A model generated the notes under the pieces. It was not told where the DNA came from, ran no database searches, and was given only the letters and a program-made list of their open reading frames with translations. This document shows positions 23,745-25,295 of a stretch of 25,295 nt of DNA, in pieces. Position numbers and translations under genes: made by a program. Every line of letters begins with the position of its first letter. Positions within the stretch are counted from its first letter, which is position 1. This DNA is from Thermoplasmatota archaeon (GTDB taxonomy: Bacteria > Pseudomonadota > Gammaproteobacteria > Burkholderiales > Thiobacillaceae), in NCBI GenBank assembly GCA_023475455.1, contig JAMCVR010000129.1:1-25295 (forward strand), in the 5' to 3' direction.

Positions 23745-24676
23745 GCGAGCAAAAACTACGTCAGCAAAAAATGGAATCGCAAACGGTTCAAACCACGGGT
23801 CACGCCTGGGACGGCGACCTGCAGGAATACAACAATCCGCTGCCGGTGTGGTGGGTCTACACCTTTTACGCTACCGTGGTCTTCGCCCTCGTGTACTGGA
23901 CCCTCTACCCCTCGTGGCCGTTCGGCAAGGGCTGGATCGGCGGCGTATCGGACATCACCTATGTCAACAGCGAAGGCGAAACCAGGACGCACAGCTGGAA
24001 CACCCGTGCGCTGCTGATGGAAGACCTGAACCAGGCCGCGGCCGCGCAAAAGCCCTACTTCGACAAGGTCGCGGCGATGTCCTACGAGCAGATCGCCAAG
24101 GATCCCGAAATGAACGGCTTCATCCTGTCGGCGGGCAAGGCGCTGTTTTCAGACAACTGCGCGCCCTGCCACCAGGCCGGCGGCCAGGGCGTGATCGGTT
24201 TCTTCCCCAACCTGACCGACGACGACTGGCTGTACGGCGGCTCGTTCGAGAAGATTCACGAAACCCTGATGGGCGGACGCCGGGGCTACATGCCGGCCTT
24301 CGGCGAGGTGCTCGACGGCGAGCAGATCGACCAACTGGCGAATTACGTGGCCAGCCTGTCCGGCATCGGTCACGATGCAGGAAAAGCCGCCGCCGGCGAT
24401 GTGCTGTTCCATAGCGAAACCGCGGCCTGCTATTACTGCCACGGCAGCGATGCAACGGGACGCAAGGACATGGGTGCGCCCAATCTGACCGACAACATCT
24501 GGCTGTGGGCCGATGTGCCGGCCGCCGACGCCGCCGCGGGCAAGGTGTCGGCAATCCGCAAGGTGATCGCCAACGGCCTCAACAAGGGCGTGATGCCGGC
24601 GTGGGCCGGGCGCCTGTCGCCCGAACAAATCAAGGTTTTGACGGTCTACGTTCATGAACTTGGCGGCGGACAGTAA
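23741..24676 (+). CDS. ccoP: cbb3-type cytochrome c oxidase subunit III (di-haem cytochrome c)
   Basis: CcoP is the di-haem electron entry subunit of the cbb3 oxidase. The 311-residue protein opens with a cytosolic segment and a transmembrane helix (about 35-57, PVWWVYTFYATVVFALVYW). Two cytochrome c domains follow with CAPCH (C140, C143, H144) and CYYCH (C230, C233, H234). The axial Met candidates are in GYMPAF and GVMPAWAG. The start overlaps the ccoQ stop (ATGA). Length is normal for the family. The gene ends the cco operon 27 bp before a terminator hairpin. Confidence 0.97.
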   Translation: MSEQKLRQQKMESQTVQTTGHAWDGDLQEYNNPLPVWWVYTFYATVVFALVYWTLYPSWPFGKGWIGGVSDITYVNSEGETRTHSWNTRALLMEDLNQAAAAQKPYFDKVAAMSYEQIAKDPEMNGFILSAGKALFSDNCAPCHQAGGQGVIGFFPNLTDDDWLYGGSFEKIHETLMGGRRGYMPAFGEVLDGEQIDQLANYVASLSGIGHDAGKAAAGDVLFHSETAACYYCHGSDATGRKDMGAPNLTDNIWLWADVPAADAAAGKVSAIRKVIANGLNKGVMPAWAGRLSPEQIKVLTVYVHELGGGQ

Positions 24677-24700
24677 GGCCGTCGACTGACGAGATGAGCA

Positions 24701-24725
24701 AAGCCCCCGTTCACGGGGGCTTTTG
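24701..24725 (+). terminator. Rho-independent terminator after ccoP
   Basis: GCCCCCG (24703-24709) pairs with CGGGGGC (24714-24720) around a TTCA loop and is followed by TTTT. It closes the ccoNOQP operon, so ccoG needs its own promoter or read-through. Confidence 0.88.
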
Positions 24726-24751
24726 CTTCCCGCAATCCACCCTGGGACACC

Positions 24752-25295
24752 ATGCAAACAGGCTTAGAAGACCAGCTTGGCCTTTATCAAAAACGCATTC
24801 CCATTTTCACCCGTTCGGTGAAGGGGCGTTTTCGCCGTTTCAAGACCTCGGTGCTGGTACTGGCCTATGCGATCTATTTTCTGCTGCCGTGGCTGCCATG
24901 GTCGCGGCCGGACGCGCCGGCGCAGGCCGTCCTGTTCGATCTGCCGGGGCGCCGCTTCCTGATCTTCGGCCTGACGGTCTACCCGCAGGACGTCATCTGG
25001 CTGGCGCTGCTGCTGTTCATCGCCGCCATCCTGCTGTTCTTCGTCACCGGGCTGGTCGGCCGCGCGTTCTGCGGCTACTTCTGCTTCCAGACGCTGTGGA
25101 CCGATTTCTTCATCTGGATCGAGCGCGCAATCCAGGGCGAGCGTCCGGCCCGGGTGCGCCTCTACCGCCAGCCCTGGGACCGCGAAAAGGTCCTCAAGGT
25201 CGGCGGCACGCATGCCCTGTGGGTGCTGGCGTCGTTCTGGACCGGGCTGAGCTTTGTCGCCTATTTCACCTATGCGCCGCAACTGGTGGATTGCG
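24752..25295 (+). CDS. ccoG: Cytochrome c oxidase accessory protein CcoG (RdxA/FixG), N-terminal part
   Basis: CcoG is a membrane iron-sulfur protein that reduces copper for cbb3 oxidase assembly. The frame is open for 181 codons and runs off the window. The N-terminal YQKRIPIFTRSVKGRFRRFK motif and a first helix (VLVLAYAIYFLLPWLPW) are family-typical, as are RRFLIFGLTVYPQDVIWL and the CGYFCFQTLWTDFFIWIE segment, where most members have CGYxCPQTVW. Here Pro is replaced by Phe. The two 4Fe-4S cysteine motifs lie beyond the window. GGGA precedes the ATG. Confidence 0.93.
   Translation, partial: MQTGLEDQLGLYQKRIPIFTRSVKGRFRRFKTSVLVLAYAIYFLLPWLPWSRPDAPAQAVLFDLPGRRFLIFGLTVYPQDVIWLALLLFIAAILLFFVTGLVGRAFCGYFCFQTLWTDFFIWIERAIQGERPARVRLYRQPWDREKVLKVGGTHALWVLASFWTGLSFVAYFTYAPQLVDC

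Noticed and set aside
1..25295. CRISPR array, tRNA or rRNA genes
   Set aside because: No regularly spaced short repeats, tRNA cloverleaf-like or rRNA-like sequence was seen. The only repeats are the three large duplications and small hairpins.

Overview
The window is a GC-rich stretch of a betaproteobacterial chromosome. The DUF2244/DUF2970/twin-transmembrane small proteins around an aa3-type oxidase operon, the BioC-BioH biotin route, and a cbb3 oxidase next to it all suggest a Thiobacillus-like or related lineage. The genus is inferred from gene content and was not tested.

Layout. Positions 1-854 are a small accessory patch: the start of a minus-strand nucleotidyltransferase (MNT) gene, then a TumE-type toxin (DUF6516-like) overlapping a winged-helix antitoxin. 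Positions 925-3142 hold aroB and dgt. Positions 3143-4479 hold comF on the minus strand plus a partial duplicate of the dgt/comF junction. Positions 4534-9610 are a biotin operon: a small membrane protein, then bioB, bioF, bioH, bioC and bioD, almost all overlapping by a few bases; bioA is not in the window. Positions 9740-14828 are an aa3/caa3-type cytochrome c oxidase operon (DUF2244, coxB with a fused cytochrome c domain, coxA, a 39-residue assembly protein, ctaG, DUF2970, coxC), closed by a bidirectional terminator. After a short convergent twin-transmembrane gene come SURF1, an SCO-like protein, ctaA and ctaB (15161-18389). An Rrf2 regulator and an SCO1 lipoprotein follow. From 20341 there is a cbb3 oxidase operon (ccoN, ccoO, ccoQ, ccoP), a terminator, and the start of ccoG running off the window end.

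How the genes work together. About 15 kb encodes both a haem-copper oxidase of the aa3/caa3 class, with haem A synthesis (CtaA, CtaB) and copper delivery (CtaG, SCO, SURF1), and a high-affinity cbb3 oxidase. A predicted Fe-S Rrf2 regulator sits between the two.

The most unusual structural signal is three perfect tandem direct duplications of 581, 692 and 964 bp (copy starts 3036/3617, 18371/19063, 21669/22633). Each leaves at least one intact copy of every gene involved and has only 3, 2 or 1 bp of homology at its junction. They give a second complete rrf2, a second complete ccoO, truncated copies of dgt, comF and sco1, and an in-frame ccoQ-ccoN chimera of 58 codons. Collapsing each one restores an ordinary gene order. 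Three such events in about 20 kb with no flanking repeats or insertion sequences is suspicious for an assembly artefact, though real recent duplications cannot be excluded from sequence alone. I found no tRNA, rRNA, CRISPR array or insertion sequence.
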